Shown in pieces: positions 46,027 through 58,132 of a stretch of DNA of 64,000 nucleotides. The stretch lies in assembly GCA_011634665.1 (NCBI GenBank), contig WAEK01000004.1:2919501-2983500 (forward strand). The letters run 5' to 3'. The notes beneath the pieces were generated by a model. That model did no database searches. It saw only the letters and a list, made by a program, of their open reading frames with translations, and had not been told where the DNA came from. The DNA comes from Mortierella sp. BCC40632 (taxonomy: Eukaryota; Mortierellomycota; Mortierellomycetes; Mortierellales; Mortierellaceae). Both the position numbers and the translations under genes were made by a program. The stretch's first letter is position 1. Each line of letters begins with the position of its first letter.

Positions 46027-47313
46027 AAAAAAAAAAAAAAAAAGAAAAGAGAAAAAGAGGAGGGGGAGAAGAGGAGGAGAGCCAGGGACAGGATGAATAA
46101 CCGAATGAGAAAGAGCAAACAAGAAAGAGAGAAAAGAAGAAGGAGAAAAAAGAGAGAGAGATGGTAGAGATGACCAACAGGGTATTACCCGCACGCGTGT
46201 GTGGGCAAGCCGCGAGTGGGACCAGATTGCGGCTCGCCAGGCCAAGCCAAGGAGATGATGCATGTCTGCTTTGCGAATCGCTGGACTCCGACAGGCCGCC
46301 GCCCTTCCCGTCCCCATGCATCCAAGTCGACCCACATCCGTCCCAGCCAGCTGCAGAGGACACGATTCAGGAGACATTAGGCCAAAAAGGGAGAAAAGGG
46401 ACACGGGCAAAGAGAGAGAGAAAAAGCATACCGTTCGCAGACATGGTCCCCCTCCTCCATCACAAGGCCAAGGAGAATGCTCATAAAAGAACGACGAAAC
46501 AGAGAGAGACTTTGTGCTGTTTTTTTTTCAAGGGGTATTAAGCAGACATGAGCGAAATAGCGGTCATAGAAAGACGAGACTTTGGGGACAAATAATGCGA
46601 GCAGGTGAATATGCATCCCAACCGGTGCAGGGCACACATACTGGGATACGAGTCGATAGGTCGAACGATTGCGCCTGTTGGAGCAGTAGTGTCATCATGT
46701 CGATAATTATCCCGGTTACTGGGCATGCGCCGAAGGATATCAGGAGTGTATCACCCTGGCAGTAGAGTGGTGTATTTTTTTTTTTGGATGCACCACAGGG
46801 TCTCCTGCTCACTTTACCTACCGATCGCCTGTTTAGCAAGGGCAAAAGAGAATGAATAGATGGATGAAAAAAAAAGGGTTCTCTTCTCTCCTCTTTCAGA
46901 GTCATTTTGCCCGACTGTTACTAGCGCCGCCAATGCAGCCGTGCCCCGACATGTTTGATTGAAACGCAGGAGTGCAAATTTACTCTTGGGCCCGTCCCCC
47001 CCCCCTCTGTACTCTTTCTCGCAAGCAAAAACCCTTGTGAGGATCGATTCTCTTCTCACGACTAGTCTACGACATTATTAGTTTCCAATGTCGTGCAATC
47101 TCAATAAAAATAACAAGACCCGATGAGAAAGAGCAAAGGCCTCTTCCCCATCCCTATCCTTCTTCATGCCTGCCCTGCCTCCCTATACTGCTGTGGTTTT
47201 TCTTTTCTTTTCTTTCTTTCTTTCGATGATTGAGCCTGGTCGTCGTTTATTGTGCGTGCCCCTCCAGGTCCTCTGTCTCCTCCTCCTCCTCCTCTCTCAC
47301 CCCTGCTTCTAGC
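45745..47313. other. 1.6 kb intergenic with GA-rich tracts
   Basis: A (GAAA)n/(GA)n block followed by A19 at about 45962-46043 lies in the presumed RAX1-like promoter/leader. Open frames here are low-complexity or lack family resemblance. Confidence 0.6.
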
Positions 47314-47927
47314 TCAACAACAGGATCTCGATTTCCTCGACTCGGCATCCCAGTCCAGCCGTGACGCAGACCCAGGGCCATGAACTCCATTGCCGATCAT
47401 GTCCAACTCCATCTGTGGTATCCTGACTGTTTTTGCTATATACACGAACGCGTCCTCGACATGAATCCCGTCCTTGGCACTGGCTTCGAAACAAGGCATC
47501 TCCATCTTTGCCCCTGTCACTGTACTGTGTTCCTGTGCAAACGCTCGCGCCTGTCGTCTTGATACGACGCGTTCATTAATGTCGATCTTGTTGCCCAACA
47601 GTACAAAGGGGAAATCTGGGTTGCTATCGCCGATTCCTGCCTGGTTCAGAAACTCTCGGCGCCATTTTGCCAAATGTTCAAAAGTCAGGTAGTTGGTCAC
47701 GTCATAACACAGAATGCATGCATCTGCGCCTCGATAGAATGCTATGCCCAATGATTGGAATCGTTCCTGGCCTAAGAGCAGGATATGGACAGAGAAAGGA
47801 CAAAGAGAAAGAGAAAGAGAAAGAGAAAGAGAAAGAGAAAGAGAAAGAGAAAGAGAAAGAGAAAGAGAAAGAGAAAGAGAAAGAGAAAGAGAAAGAGAAA
47901 GAGAAAGAGAAAGAGAAAGAGAAAGAG

Positions 47928-47972
<45 letters not shown>

Positions 47973-48710
47973 GAGAGAAAGAGAGAAAGAGAGAAAGAGA
48001 GAAAGAGAGAAAGAGAGAAAGAGAGAAAGAGAGAATAGGGGTGTAAGAAAGAGAGGATCATTGGTCGCAATAAGTAACCATGGTTCCCGAGCAGTTATCA
48101 AAGAACGCCTAATCCTATGCGCGCTTTCTTCCCCCTCCTCCTTTTGCATATGCATCCTTGGGCCAAGTTTGGTGAGCAGAGCGAAGCGATGCATAATGTA
48201 TCAATGCCAAAAGGCTCCTTTTTTATGCTCCTCTTCGCCGTCGCTCTCTCTATTCGGGTTTGCTGACTTTTTGGCAATCCCGACAGGACAGTCGACACAG
48301 TCGACGAGCCAGTGAAAGAGAGAGAGAGAGAGAGAGAAAGTTTGGTATTGTTCCTCCTCATTTTCTTTTTTTCCTATGGAAAAGAGGTCTTTACCTGCTG
48401 TGTCCCAGATCTGAAGCGACACCCGTTTGCCATCCTCGAGTTCAATCTCCTTTGTGATGAAATCCGCTCCGATCGTTGCCTTGTATGCGTTGGTGAATCG
48501 CTTGTGGATGAACTAATAAGATGTGTGCGGGTGAAGCCCGACAATGGCGTCAGAGATCAGAAAACAAGTCCTTTTTTTCCTTTCTTCGTTCATGGCATAG
48601 CAAAGAAGACACTTCTTCCTCTCACACACACACACTCTTTACTCCCTTCTCTTGTCATCGTGCATTGCATATGAACTCTGGGAGACTCTTTGACCAATGC
48701 GTCTCCCTCG

Positions 48711-48750
<40 letters not shown>

Positions 48751-49686
48751 CTGGTGCCTGTTATCCCCATGAGGTCGAGCTAGGTAGTAGCTCCTTGAAA
48801 GTTACCGCCCGAGATGAACATTGCACGCGTTGCTTAGAGCAGCATGAGGAGTGTGGAGTAAAGATGAAGAGGACGGGAGGACAACACCTACTTGATTACG
48901 TAGAGACGTCTGCATGGCATTTTCGTCCATTCAGGGACCGAGGAGGAGGAGCGAAAGAAGGAGCATAAGCACAAGAGTAGACCAGCATAGATCGGAAATT
49001 TGGCATCGACATCGACATTGGCGTTCGTCGCAGGGTGAACCAGATAGAGTCGGTGGAAATGAATGGTCAAAAAGAATCCAAAAGAGCAATGGGCGGTTAG
49101 AGGATGATCCTGGTGGAGAAATAAGCGTGCGTGCGTGGAGAGAGAGAGAGAGAGAGAGAGAGATGCGAGGGTGGAAAGGATGGCGTGACAAGAGAAAAGA
49201 GTGTGTATGTGTGAGAGCAGCGCGCCTGCTAACGGCTGGAGGGGTCACTCGCGCCTTTTCGTCAAGTGCATCCCAGTTTGCAAACGGCGACAAGGTTCTC
49301 GAGAAAAGGTACAAGAGAAAGAGTAGAAAGAAAGAATGATAGAAAGAAAGAAAGCGAGAGGAAGAGAGAGAGAGAGAGTACGAAAGACGAGAGCGAGAAC
49401 GAGAGCGTCATAGCTTCGGCCCCACTCCAGTTACACCATGCATCGACCTGCGTCTTCTCTTCTTATCGCTCGTGCTCCGCATGGCAATCACCTTGTCTCG
49501 AGGCCCACGGAGCACGGCTCTTGCTTGAAGAGGACAAGGTCAGCAGCTCCAGAAGATGCCAAGAGAACTAAAGTGTCCACACAGCCCTCAGCAGAGAGGC
49601 AGGGGATATGAGTGAAAGAGTATCATCTTTACCTTGCCAACTCCTCCGTCGCCAATAAGGACCACCTTCAACAGCTGTTTTCCCAT
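47314..49686 (-). CDS. Rab7-family small GTPase with an 18-nt microexon
   Basis: Four exons: 49686-49633, 48909-48892, 48512-48395, 47771-47314; 648 nt (215 residues), phases consistent. Exon 1 gives [18 protein letters not shown], containing most of the P-loop GDGGVGKT. The 18-nt exon supplies TSLRNQ and so completes the phosphate-binding loop; without it the protein would lack the Mg-coordinating Thr/Ser. Exon 3 has the switch I region YKATIGADF and ends in WDTAG; exon 4 continues QERFQSLG (switch II), NKID, and SAK. The C-terminus ends ...SRSCC, a Rab-type di-cysteine prenylation signal. Sequence is closest to Rab7 ([22 protein letters not shown]), which acts in late-endosome/vacuole fusion; a divergent Rab7 paralogue is possible because of the insert-rich ...[13 protein letters not shown] tail. 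Confidence 0.93.
47804..48034. repeat. (AGAGAA)n polypurine microsatellite within an intron
   Basis: About 230 bp of almost uninterrupted AGAGAAAG-type purine repeats, first (GAAAGA)n and then (GA)n and (GAGAAAGA)n. It lies in the last intron of the Rab gene, close to the 3' splice site; on the sense strand it is a pure polypyrimidine tract. Large lysine/arginine- or serine/leucine-rich open frames across it are artefacts. Confidence 0.95.
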
Positions 49687-50902
49687 TGTCTTGTCTCGAC
49701 GTCCAGTTTATGTAAGCCGGCGGTAACAAGCAAAGAGGCGTCGCTGTCGTTCTCGTTGTTGCTTCTGCTGTTGTTTCTGCTGTTGCGTCTGCTGCTTATT
49801 GGAAAGGCGCGGTCAGGCAGAGAGGAGAGAAAGAGAGAAGGGGCGAGGAAAAGAGAATGAATGAAAGAAAGAGGAAGAGAGCCGGGGAGAGGGATTACCA
49901 AGCACTGATGCAGGAGCCAGGTAAGGAGAAGGGGGGAAGCGTATAGGTGAGAGCGAGGTGGATGAGAGCAGGGGAAAGAGAGCCAAATGGGGTGCTTGAG
50001 GGAAAGAGTGAGAAAGAGAGAGGATGGATGGAATGGAGAAGAAATGTAGTGAACAAGAGTCTGAGAGAAGGAGAGAGTGAGAGAAGGAGAAAGAGAGAAT
50101 GCGTGTGTGTGTGTGTGTGTGTATGTGTGTGTGTGTGTGTATGAAGGTGGATCAGGACAATGACTAATGAATGCGGATAGAATGAAGAAAGAGATGAGAG
50201 CACACCTCATGGCCATGCGCATCCTTTTTGTCCGTCTGTCTCTCTTTCTCTTCCTCTCTCCTCTCTCTCCTCTCTCTCGCTCTCTCTTTTTTCTGTTTCT
50301 TTTCGTACACGAGAAAGGCGGGAAACATGTCCTTTCTATCCCTTCACATGGGTCTCTCTCCCGCCCATCTTGTCCGCGACTCTATCGCCTGGTCTTCGTT
50401 CTCTCTTGCTCTTCTTTCTTTTCCTTCTCTCCTTCTCTCTTTCTCTTTCTTTCTCTCAATCTCTCTTGCAACAAACAATCCCTCCGGGAATTGGCCTACT
50501 TGCCCGTTCACACTACGTGATGCAGAGCACATGATGCCTTGTCGCGTTGCTCCCATGCCATGCCATGCTGTACCGTGCCTCACTCATACCTTCATGCCAG
50601 GTCTATCGTCCATACCGTCGGTGTGGCGACCTCTTTTGCACTGCCTGGCACATCTCTGTCTTCCTTTCCTTTTTTTTTTTTTTTTTTTTTGTCGCCCCGA
50701 GTGGTCTGTTGTCTTTCCAATCCAAGTTGATGCCATTTGGCCTGCATTTTGATAGAACAACAGAGAACGCGTATGTAGGGGGAGAGGGATAGGTTGGGCA
50801 GAGAAACAGGGGGGGCAATGATTCTACTGCAACGGTACGAAAGATGGTTGGGGGCACAGATTTGGTCCGCATCCGGCCTGAGCCCCGTGGTCTATTTGAG
50901 AA
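49687..50902. other. 1.2 kb intergenic with GT and CT repeats
   Basis: A (GT)n stretch at about 50102-50140, CT-rich DNA around 50228-50470 and a T24 run at about 50669-50690. No supported gene. Confidence 0.6.
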
Positions 50903-51794
50903 TCATGAAAACTCGAGTGGGAAGTCCGAATGATCTTTTTCGTTAAAGATGATCGATCGTGCGCCATGATATGCCTGGAGAAGCACATTGAGTTTCGGCA
51001 AGAGGTGCTAAAATTCCCACACAAAAAAAGAAAAAAAAAATCCCAGCCCCCATGACGCGAGACATGGTCCCAGAGTTAGTTGAGAGACAAAACGGGTAGA
51101 TCCAGAAGAGCAAAAGGGTCTCCGCCTCGTCCTGTACTACCGTACCTGGAAGACTACGACCATCCGATCCTCGCCCTCGACAATAATGGCCATATAAACT
51201 CGGATGTGTAGCATAGTGATGGCTTCATTGATAATGATGTCCTGGATCTTGGATCGGTCAATGAACCGGGACACGCTCCTGCCTCCGAGATAAACGGTCT
51301 TGACCTGCACGCCTACATCTCGGATGACGAGGATTGTCTCTAGAAACATTGTGACAAGGGATAGCAAGGGTTGGCAAGGGTTGCCATTAGAGACACTTTT
51401 CCATTATCGTAAGAGTGTGCTCAATGATACAAAAAAGTAATGACAATAAAAGGAAGTAACAGCGGATCAAGAGCAACCTACCCTCTGTCACCATGAGCAG
51501 CTTAAACACGATTCGGGTGACTATCAATGAGGCAACAAGCGCATAGCCGGTGATGGTTGTTCCCTAGAAAGAAAGAAAGAAAGAAAAAGCCAGCTACGTT
51601 AGGCGAGACGGATCGAATGGTTCGCGGGAGCAGTTATCCCCAGGGACTGCGTTTCTGATCCACGTTACCAGCGAATAGACGAGAGAGGCACAGAGGAGGA
51701 TGGTCAAAAAGTCATACGAGTTGATGCGAGGAGCATCACTGGTCATGATGTACTCGCGCGTGCTGTCCGCGTGGGCATAGCATCGGAACGTCAT
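50903..51794 (-). CDS. PIGH: GPI-GlcNAc transferase subunit H (PIG-H / GPI15)
   Basis: Four exons: 51794-51669, 51563-51482, 51339-51146, 51007-50903; 507 nt (168 residues), phases consistent. The N-terminus has two membrane-inserting stretches (YDFLTILLCASLVYSL and ITGYALVASLIVTRIVFKLL, about residues 27-65). The PIG-H domain follows (ETILVIRDVGVQVKTVY, FIDRSKIQDIIINEAITML, VYMAIIVEGEDRMVVVFQ) and then the C-terminal LLPKLNVLLQAYHGARSIIF. PIG-H is a cytoplasm-facing subunit of the ER complex that adds GlcNAc to phosphatidylinositol, the first step of GPI-anchor synthesis. It is slightly shorter than animal PIG-H but the domain is complete. Confidence 0.91.
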
Positions 51795-52793
51795 GTCATC
51801 GGTCGGGTCCTAGTTGAGTCCAGTCGATGCTCACAGAGTAGGGGGTTTACTCTGTTCGTGTTCCCTGGGAGCCAAATTGTGCGTCGCCGAAAGAAAGAAA
51901 GAAAGAAAACAACGGTAGAGTTGAAAGGGGATCGATGTAGAAGCTTGGTTGGATCCCATCCAGTCCTAGAGAGCACAGAGAGTCCTTATGTTCCAACCCA
52001 TCCCCAAGCCATCCGCCACCCTCCCTCCAAAATTTGACTTTTTCTAAGTAAAATCAATGGGTATCAGATAGCCAATCAGCGTTCACCTAACGCATAGTCA
52101 AAGGTGAAGGTACTATTCCAGCAGTTGTCTCTAAGTGAAGTACCCTTGGGAGTGGATTTTAGATGTTGAGTCCTAAAGAGATATTGTAGAGATGATTTTT
52201 TTACACCCGTCTATGTAAATTTTTTCAGGTGGAGAGAAAAGTATGGATCTCCCCTGGACAAAAAACTGGGGTTGAGGGACACGTCTAGCAAAATAGTCTA
52301 TTGACTAGAAATCAAAAGTGCACTTTTTTGTTCAATCAATTATTGATATTCAGAACTTCTCTTTTTCTTCATACTTCATTAACAAAAGTATTAGAGTAGA
52401 GTCTAGAGAACTCATAAATACCATTATCTCTGAGATTGCTTAGCTGGTTGAGGAGAAAATGCGATTTGAAGCCGGTGATGGACGTCAAAAATCCTTACAA
52501 GTCAAGATACTACCATAGAGTAGCTGCTGTTTCGCCCAAAATTGCCTACTTACTCGCCCCGGACATTAGCTAGACGCATTTTCTATCCTTCCAGTTAATA
52601 ACTCGTGCCTTTAGATAGGAATTGGCCAAGATCTGGGGGACTGAATAAAAAAAAATGATGTCAATCATCATTCTTTTAAAGTCGCCTAAGAAAGGTATTG
52701 GGACTTCTTAGGCTGAGTTAGCGTTAAGAGACGAGGGAACAGAGGGTTTGAGATGCAGTCGCTCCTACGCAGACGTTTATTGATTACAGTAAT
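51795..52793. other. 1 kb without a supported gene
   Basis: A/T-rich DNA between PIG-H and the MULE remnant. It may contain the MULE 3' terminal repeat, which I could not delimit. Confidence 0.5.
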
Positions 52794-55735
52794 CTAGTAT
52801 TTCTGTCGCTGCCTCTTGAACTTCAGCTGAGTATGCTCTTCGACTAAGCGGACCAGTCTTGCTAGAGTCTCATCTATCGCTTCTTCACCTGCCTGGGGAA
52901 CATCTTTATCTAGGAGGGGCAAAAGGGTGCCAAGACGCTGGAAATTGATGGATCGAGAATTTGACCTAGGCTCCGGCTCTGGATCGTTGATATGGTCCAT
53001 ATACTCCAGGTAATCGTTATGAGCTGCATCCAACAATGAGCGTTTGTTGTCCGGCCTGTCAACTTGATCTTGAGAATAAATGTCATCGCATCGTAACTGT
53101 AGCTCTGGTATTTGAATCATGACGAGGGCTATATGCTTGCAGGAACTGGCATTCATACGGAAATATGGACATGTACAGCTGATGATCTCGCCAAACGCCA
53201 GTCTACTAAAATCGATCTGAATGTCATAAGTCGTCCCTTCTGCCGTAAAAGACTCCACTCGAAGCAATGTATCATTGATCTGCGTCATTGGTTCACCAAC
53301 AAATCCATAAGACTCTCTTGTTTGAATGTGTTTTTTCGGCCACAATTCTGAAGCGCGCCTCAATCTTCTGCGCAGGGTTCATGCGACCTGATTTCATGAT
53401 ACCACGGATACACTTTTGCTGAAAGTGGGGGACAGCCATGAAAGCCAGGATGTAAATGACGGTGTCTGGGCGCCGCTGATGCCGATCTCGGAAGAAATGT
53501 CGCTTGAGGATGTTGTGCCAGGACTCAATAAAGTTGTTTGTGTCTATGGACGAGTACGAAACTTCCTGTCGATAGCATAGCATCCAAGGGCTCTGAATCC
53601 GGGCGACATCCTCATCTTGCTCTGATCCAAAAATATCGCTTGTTCAGGTAGTGTATTAGATCGGTCTGTTCTTTTCCATTTTTCTCGGTACTCTTGAATA
53701 CGCAACATGGCTTTTGAGTGAGTAGGCTCTCTCTGGATCATGCGAAGCTCGGCAACCACCTATCACAGAGCAAGGTATGTTAGTGGCCAATAGCACTAGG
53801 AAAGTACCAAAAGGCATCTTAGCGACGCCTACCTCATCCCTCAGAGCTTTTCTCTGCTCCACAGGAAGGTGGGAAATGCCACTCAAACGAGTTCTAGCCT
53901 CGCGTTCCCAAATACGATACACATGCCAAGCGCAGAAGAAAATGGGGACGTGATTTTTCTGCGAAAGCCGTCTTGATTGCCAGAATCTCAACGTTGCCTT
54001 GATCCGTTATCACAGCGTTCGGCTTGTATGTGTACAAGCTGCCAGGCGAGGAAAAGATTTCAGTCATCTTGCTTCGAAGGGCCCCTTAGCCATCCAACGA
54101 GGGTAGAGTTCTCTGTTGTCTTTGTCAAGAGGAATGCCACTGGAACCCCGAATCCTGTACTCGTATTCTTGACGACGAGGGTGAAAAGATTGGTCTTTTG
54201 CCTATGCACACAGAAGTACCGCATATAAGTGCTCTGGCTCAAGAAGGAGAGCTAGCTGACAGTCAAAGAATCGCACGTATGCACAGTACCCGAAAATGTC
54301 ATGAGTCCCATCAAAGCAGATGGTTCTTCCATGCGCCTTCAACTGTGTCATTTGCCACATTGTGGCGAACCCAAAGTAGAGGCCACTGGTTCGGTCCTCC
54401 TTGTCGTAGTAGGTGAACCCGCCGTCATGCTCAAGCTCCTCCATCCACTTCATTGATGATAGCACGGGGTCTTTGTCTTTCCTCATCTTTTTGGCCATTA
54501 CGGAATGCCAGATGTTGTAGACATCGTCGTATGTAATAAAGTCGTCGCGAGAGAAGCGGTCTTTTGCTCGCATGACCTGCATAAACTTGTCATGCTCCAT
54601 TGTGAGTTGATTCATCACCATAGAGATTGTTGAGCCCCCCAGAATAAGCTTCCTAATAGTCTCCTTGATAGCAGCAGACTTTTGGCGAGTTCCCAGGCCA
54701 GTAAAGCTTCCCACGTCGTGATTATGGCCGAAACGATAGGCAATCTGGCATACAGTTTGACTTGTCCCATCTGTTCCAGGTACCTTTTGAGTAATGACCC
54801 GAATTTTTGATTGACATCCTTTCCTAATGCTCTGTTTGCGGACTCTAGGCTTCCCAGACTTTCCTCCGAGCTTCCTGCCTTTGATGACTCGCTTTTGGCC
54901 GGCACACTGGCATTGCAGGTACGACCGCGTGTCTCCTTTCTTCTCCTCACTGACATACTTGTAAGCACTCTTCACCTGGACAAAGTTGGTAGATATCTCG
55001 GCCTGATGTTGTTGTAGCCATTCCCCGTACTTGTCGGCGGCTATCGTGAAGTGAGCTACCTTGTCTGTAACATGAAGTCCTTCTTGTTGAATGAAATCAT
55101 CCTTTAACAATTTTTCCTGAATCTTCTTTAGCGCAAACTCGTGCAAGTCTTCAGATATTTGTTTTGCATTCGCTGAAGAATTAGCGGAAGCAGTTGTTTT
55201 TATTAGGTCTTTTCAGTGTACGGTCGTATTGAAACGAGGGCCAAGGTAGTCGAGTATTACGCTTACTCACCTCAATCGGCGTCCCTTCTGCCATAGCTAT
55301 CTTGGGCGCAATGTCGAAGATGGAATCAATCGAGCCTGTATCAGCCTCGACCTCACATATTTCATCTTCAGCGGGATCGGCCTCGCGTTCCTCAGAACTG
55401 CCCATGTCTTTTTCTTCCGGACTAATGCTACATTCATCGGCAGGGTCAGGGCTTTCGGTGCTATTAGAATCATCATGAAAGTCTAGACTTGATTCGCTCT
55501 CGAAAAGGGCGGCCTAAAGGGAGAGAAATATGGATTACCAGACCGATGAAGGTGTATCATCCTCTTCATTCAATCCAAGGCAAAGGCAAGGGAGGCTTAC
55601 CAGCTTCCGCAGACTACTAACGACAAGCATCTCGATCTCAGCAGCTTCCTTTTCGTTGTTTATTCGAACAGTGTCTTCAATGGTGTGGGGCATTGTCTCG
55701 GCTGGCAGCTCGCTTTGGATGCGAGACTTGACCAT
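52794..55735 (-). pseudogene. Mutator-like (MULE) transposase with SWIM zinc finger, frameshifted
   Basis: The 5' part is well formed: exon 1 55735-55601, exon 2 55513-55267 (acidic, Ser/Glu-rich) and exon 3 from 55208, interrupted by an 88-nt intron (54289-54202) right after FDGTHDIFG. Motifs in order: a basic FAR1-like DNA-binding region (KGCQSKIRVI... YRFGHNHD), the first catalytic Asp in ICFDGTHDIFG, then TNLFTLVVKN, the second Asp in VITDQGNVEIL, the block FFCAWHVYRIWEREAR, NNFIESWHNILKR, and a C-terminal SWIM finger (CTCPYFRMNASSCKH, about 53140-53185). Frame breaks lie near 54110, 53960, 53600 and 53340. MULE transposases use a DDE catalytic triad. The breaks make it a probable pseudogene; sequencing errors in runs are the alternative. 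Confidence 0.85.
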
Positions 55736-55986
55736 TCTTATGGGACGCGAGGGAAGTGATGGAAGGAGTGATTGTGAGTATGGGTGGGCGATGGACTTTT
55801 GTCCTTGAAGTGACGTAACAGAATTTAAAAAATGCCGACCTTGTGGGGTTGGAACATAAGGACACTCGAGAGCACACAGAACCTTAGAGAAAAAAGCCAC
55901 AGGAAGGCATTGGCCGATCAGTAACTTTCTCTTTTCTGGTCATCCATTGCACGCCCTTCGCCCATCGCATCTCCATCCTCAACGCC
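55736..55986. promoter_or_regulatory. 251-bp region between the divergent MULE remnant and PAF1
   Basis: Start codons of the two divergent genes lie 251 bp apart. CATCCATCCGTCCATCCATTCATC-type repeats lie just downstream, inside the first PAF1 intron (about 56025-56050). Confidence 0.4.
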
Positions 55987-56696
55987 ATGTCGCAGCCGGC
56001 TCATAAAAAGTATGTGCCTATTCATCCATCCATCCGTCCATCCATTCATCTATCCTAACTCTCAGGCTTATTGTAGCGCATAATATTCCAGCCCAGTGTT
56101 CATCGATCCGCTCCACTCTATCAAACGCGCAATTCAATGCGTCTTATCACTTGTCGCGCTGACCACCTTGTTCATTAACGTGCACTTGCTAACTCAACTT
56201 TTAGGAAATTCGGAAGCGAGTTTCTCTGCAAGACTCGGTACAGGAACACGCTTCCTCTTCCACCTTTTGCGCCTAAACTGCTTGCTCTCCCATCCTCATC
56301 TAACCGATACATCAAGTACCAATCCACAGGACTCACCGAAACCACCGCTAATGAACTCATCCTTGACAACCAGCTCGGTCTTCCGATCGATCTCATCGAG
56401 ATGAATGACTACTTTGGTGAAGGAAGACAATACCAGCAACAGCAGCAGCAGCAGCAACAGATGGGCGCCGGCTCCTTGGACCAAACAGATGAGATGCTAT
56501 TGACGCTCCCTATCAAGGCTGCACCTGGATCAGCAGCTGCCAATGCGATAGCCAACAGCAACGGAGGACCTGGTGCGGGTAATGGCGTCTCAATAGCTGG
56601 ACGCTCGAGACTGCCAGCAGTTTCTTGGTTGCGCAGAACAGAATACATCAGTTCAGAGACTCCTACAGGAGCTGGAAAGGGTTTTACAAGGAGTAT

Positions 56697-56727
<31 letters not shown>

Positions 56728-58037
56728 GATAAAAATGAACTCGTCGTCTATATCTTTTTACTTTTATTTGTTTCGTTTATCTCACCTCTTCTCTTCTCTC
56801 CTCATTTTTTTTATAGATCTGGATCGGCAAAGCGCAAGATTATCAGTGTGGACAACTCTCGGGAAGGACAGATCGCGGCGGTCGAAAAGACGTTCAACCG
56901 GTTCTTGAAGAAGACCAGCCGTGGAACAATGGCTTCGCTTTCAGAGGAAGAGATTTTGGCAGGATTGAGACATCCTACCAAGCCAGAGCTCAAGGCGGTC
57001 GAGACATTGCCCATCTTTCCCGACTTTAACATTTGGGGCAATGCTTACGTCCTGGTTACGTTTGATGTTGATCCAGAAATGTCCAACGATCGTAAATCTC
57101 GTGTTGACGATGAAGGCGTAAGTCAAACCCGGGTGACGCTTTACGCTTTATCCTATTTATTGGTTTTTCTCCAATGGGAAAACTTTGTATTCTCAATCAT
57201 GTCTTTCTTGATCCATGTATTCTAGTCTTCGAGACAAGAAACTGCACAGCGCTCATCCAACGCATTGATCAAACCAGCGAGCAACATTGGTGAGCCTGAA
57301 CCATGGCTTGGATACTATCTCCCAGATATGGAGACTGCTCGGGAAATGAATAGGAGGAAACGTGCTCGTGCTCAGGGCGAGCTCTCTGTACAGGACGAGA
57401 TCGATGATGATAAGGAAATGTCGTTCAGTCTTCAGCGCGATTACACCTACACCACCATTCCTTGCGCGCCCTTGTCGCAGCTTGTCTTTACTTACCGTGA
57501 TCAGCTCGAGTCGAAGCAAAGGGCTGCTTACTACAATCCAATGCAGTCCAAGCTCATGCTGCGAAAGAAGCGTGCTAAGGTAGGGGATATTCTCTTGTCA
57601 AAAATGAAAGGCCGTCACAGTGTTCTTCACCTGATCAAAGCTAGGGAGTCTTGCAAACATGGGCCCATGTAACCTAATTCAATGTCTCTTACTGTTTACT
57701 CTACTCTGGTCTTTCATAGCCCTATGATGATGAGGAACCACCAATCTCGGACTTTGATGTCACTGTCCGTCGCATGAACTCGGATGAACTGGCGGCTAAG
57801 AGAGACGCACTCGAAGCGATTGGACTAAAAAAAAAAAAAAAAAAAAAGGATATCAACTTTTGGCTGGTCACTATTGCCGCGAGCATGTGTTCTTCTTTCC
57901 TTTTTCTTTTTGTTCGATCTACAAAGTTCTATCGATTGACCTTTCAGGCAAAGTGGCCACGTAACCATCCTTTTTATTTTATTTTTTTTCCGCTGCCCTA
58001 CCGCCAACCCGAACCTTGTCCTCGCCTAACTGTCTAA
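55987..58037 (+). CDS. PAF1: RNA polymerase II-associated factor 1 (PAF1)
   Basis: Exon 1 55987-56009 (MSQPAHKK) is joined by a phase-2 intron to exon 2 from 56205, giving KFGSEFLCKTRYRNTLPLPPF and APKLLALPSSSNRYIKYQST. Further conserved blocks are LGLPIDLIEMNDYF and WLRRTEYISSE. After a T27-containing intron comes exon 3 (about 56818-57117; VEKTFNR, IFPDFNIWGNAYVLVTFDVDP). Exon 4 57226-57579 has NIGEPEPWLGYYLPD and FSLQRDYTYTTIPC. Exon 5 from 57720 contains ISDFDVTVRRMNSDELAAKRDALEAIGL. PAF1 is the core of the nuclear PAF complex, which travels with elongating Pol II and promotes histone H2B ubiquitylation. Two points are unresolved: the end of exon 2 (about 56660-56699) lacks a donor with matching phase, and the frame runs into an A22 tract at 57828-57848 with a non-conserved tail to 58037, so the true C-terminus may end near EAIGL. 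Confidence 0.88.
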
Positions 58038-58132
58038 TCGGACAGCAGGATCGGGTCAAATTGCCTTGTACCAATAAACCACTCGTCACATTTTTCCTTG
58101 TAAAAAAAAGTACGCTTTATTTTTTGTCTACT

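Noticed and set aside
45620..46410. Long minus-strand frames upstream of the RAX1-like gene
   Set aside because: Phe/Ser/Leu-rich products of GA/A tracts in the leader; no conserved features.
47667..48315. Large Lys/Arg/Glu- or Ser/Leu/Phe-rich open frames
   Set aside because: They are translations of the hexanucleotide repeat in all frames and overlap the Rab intron.
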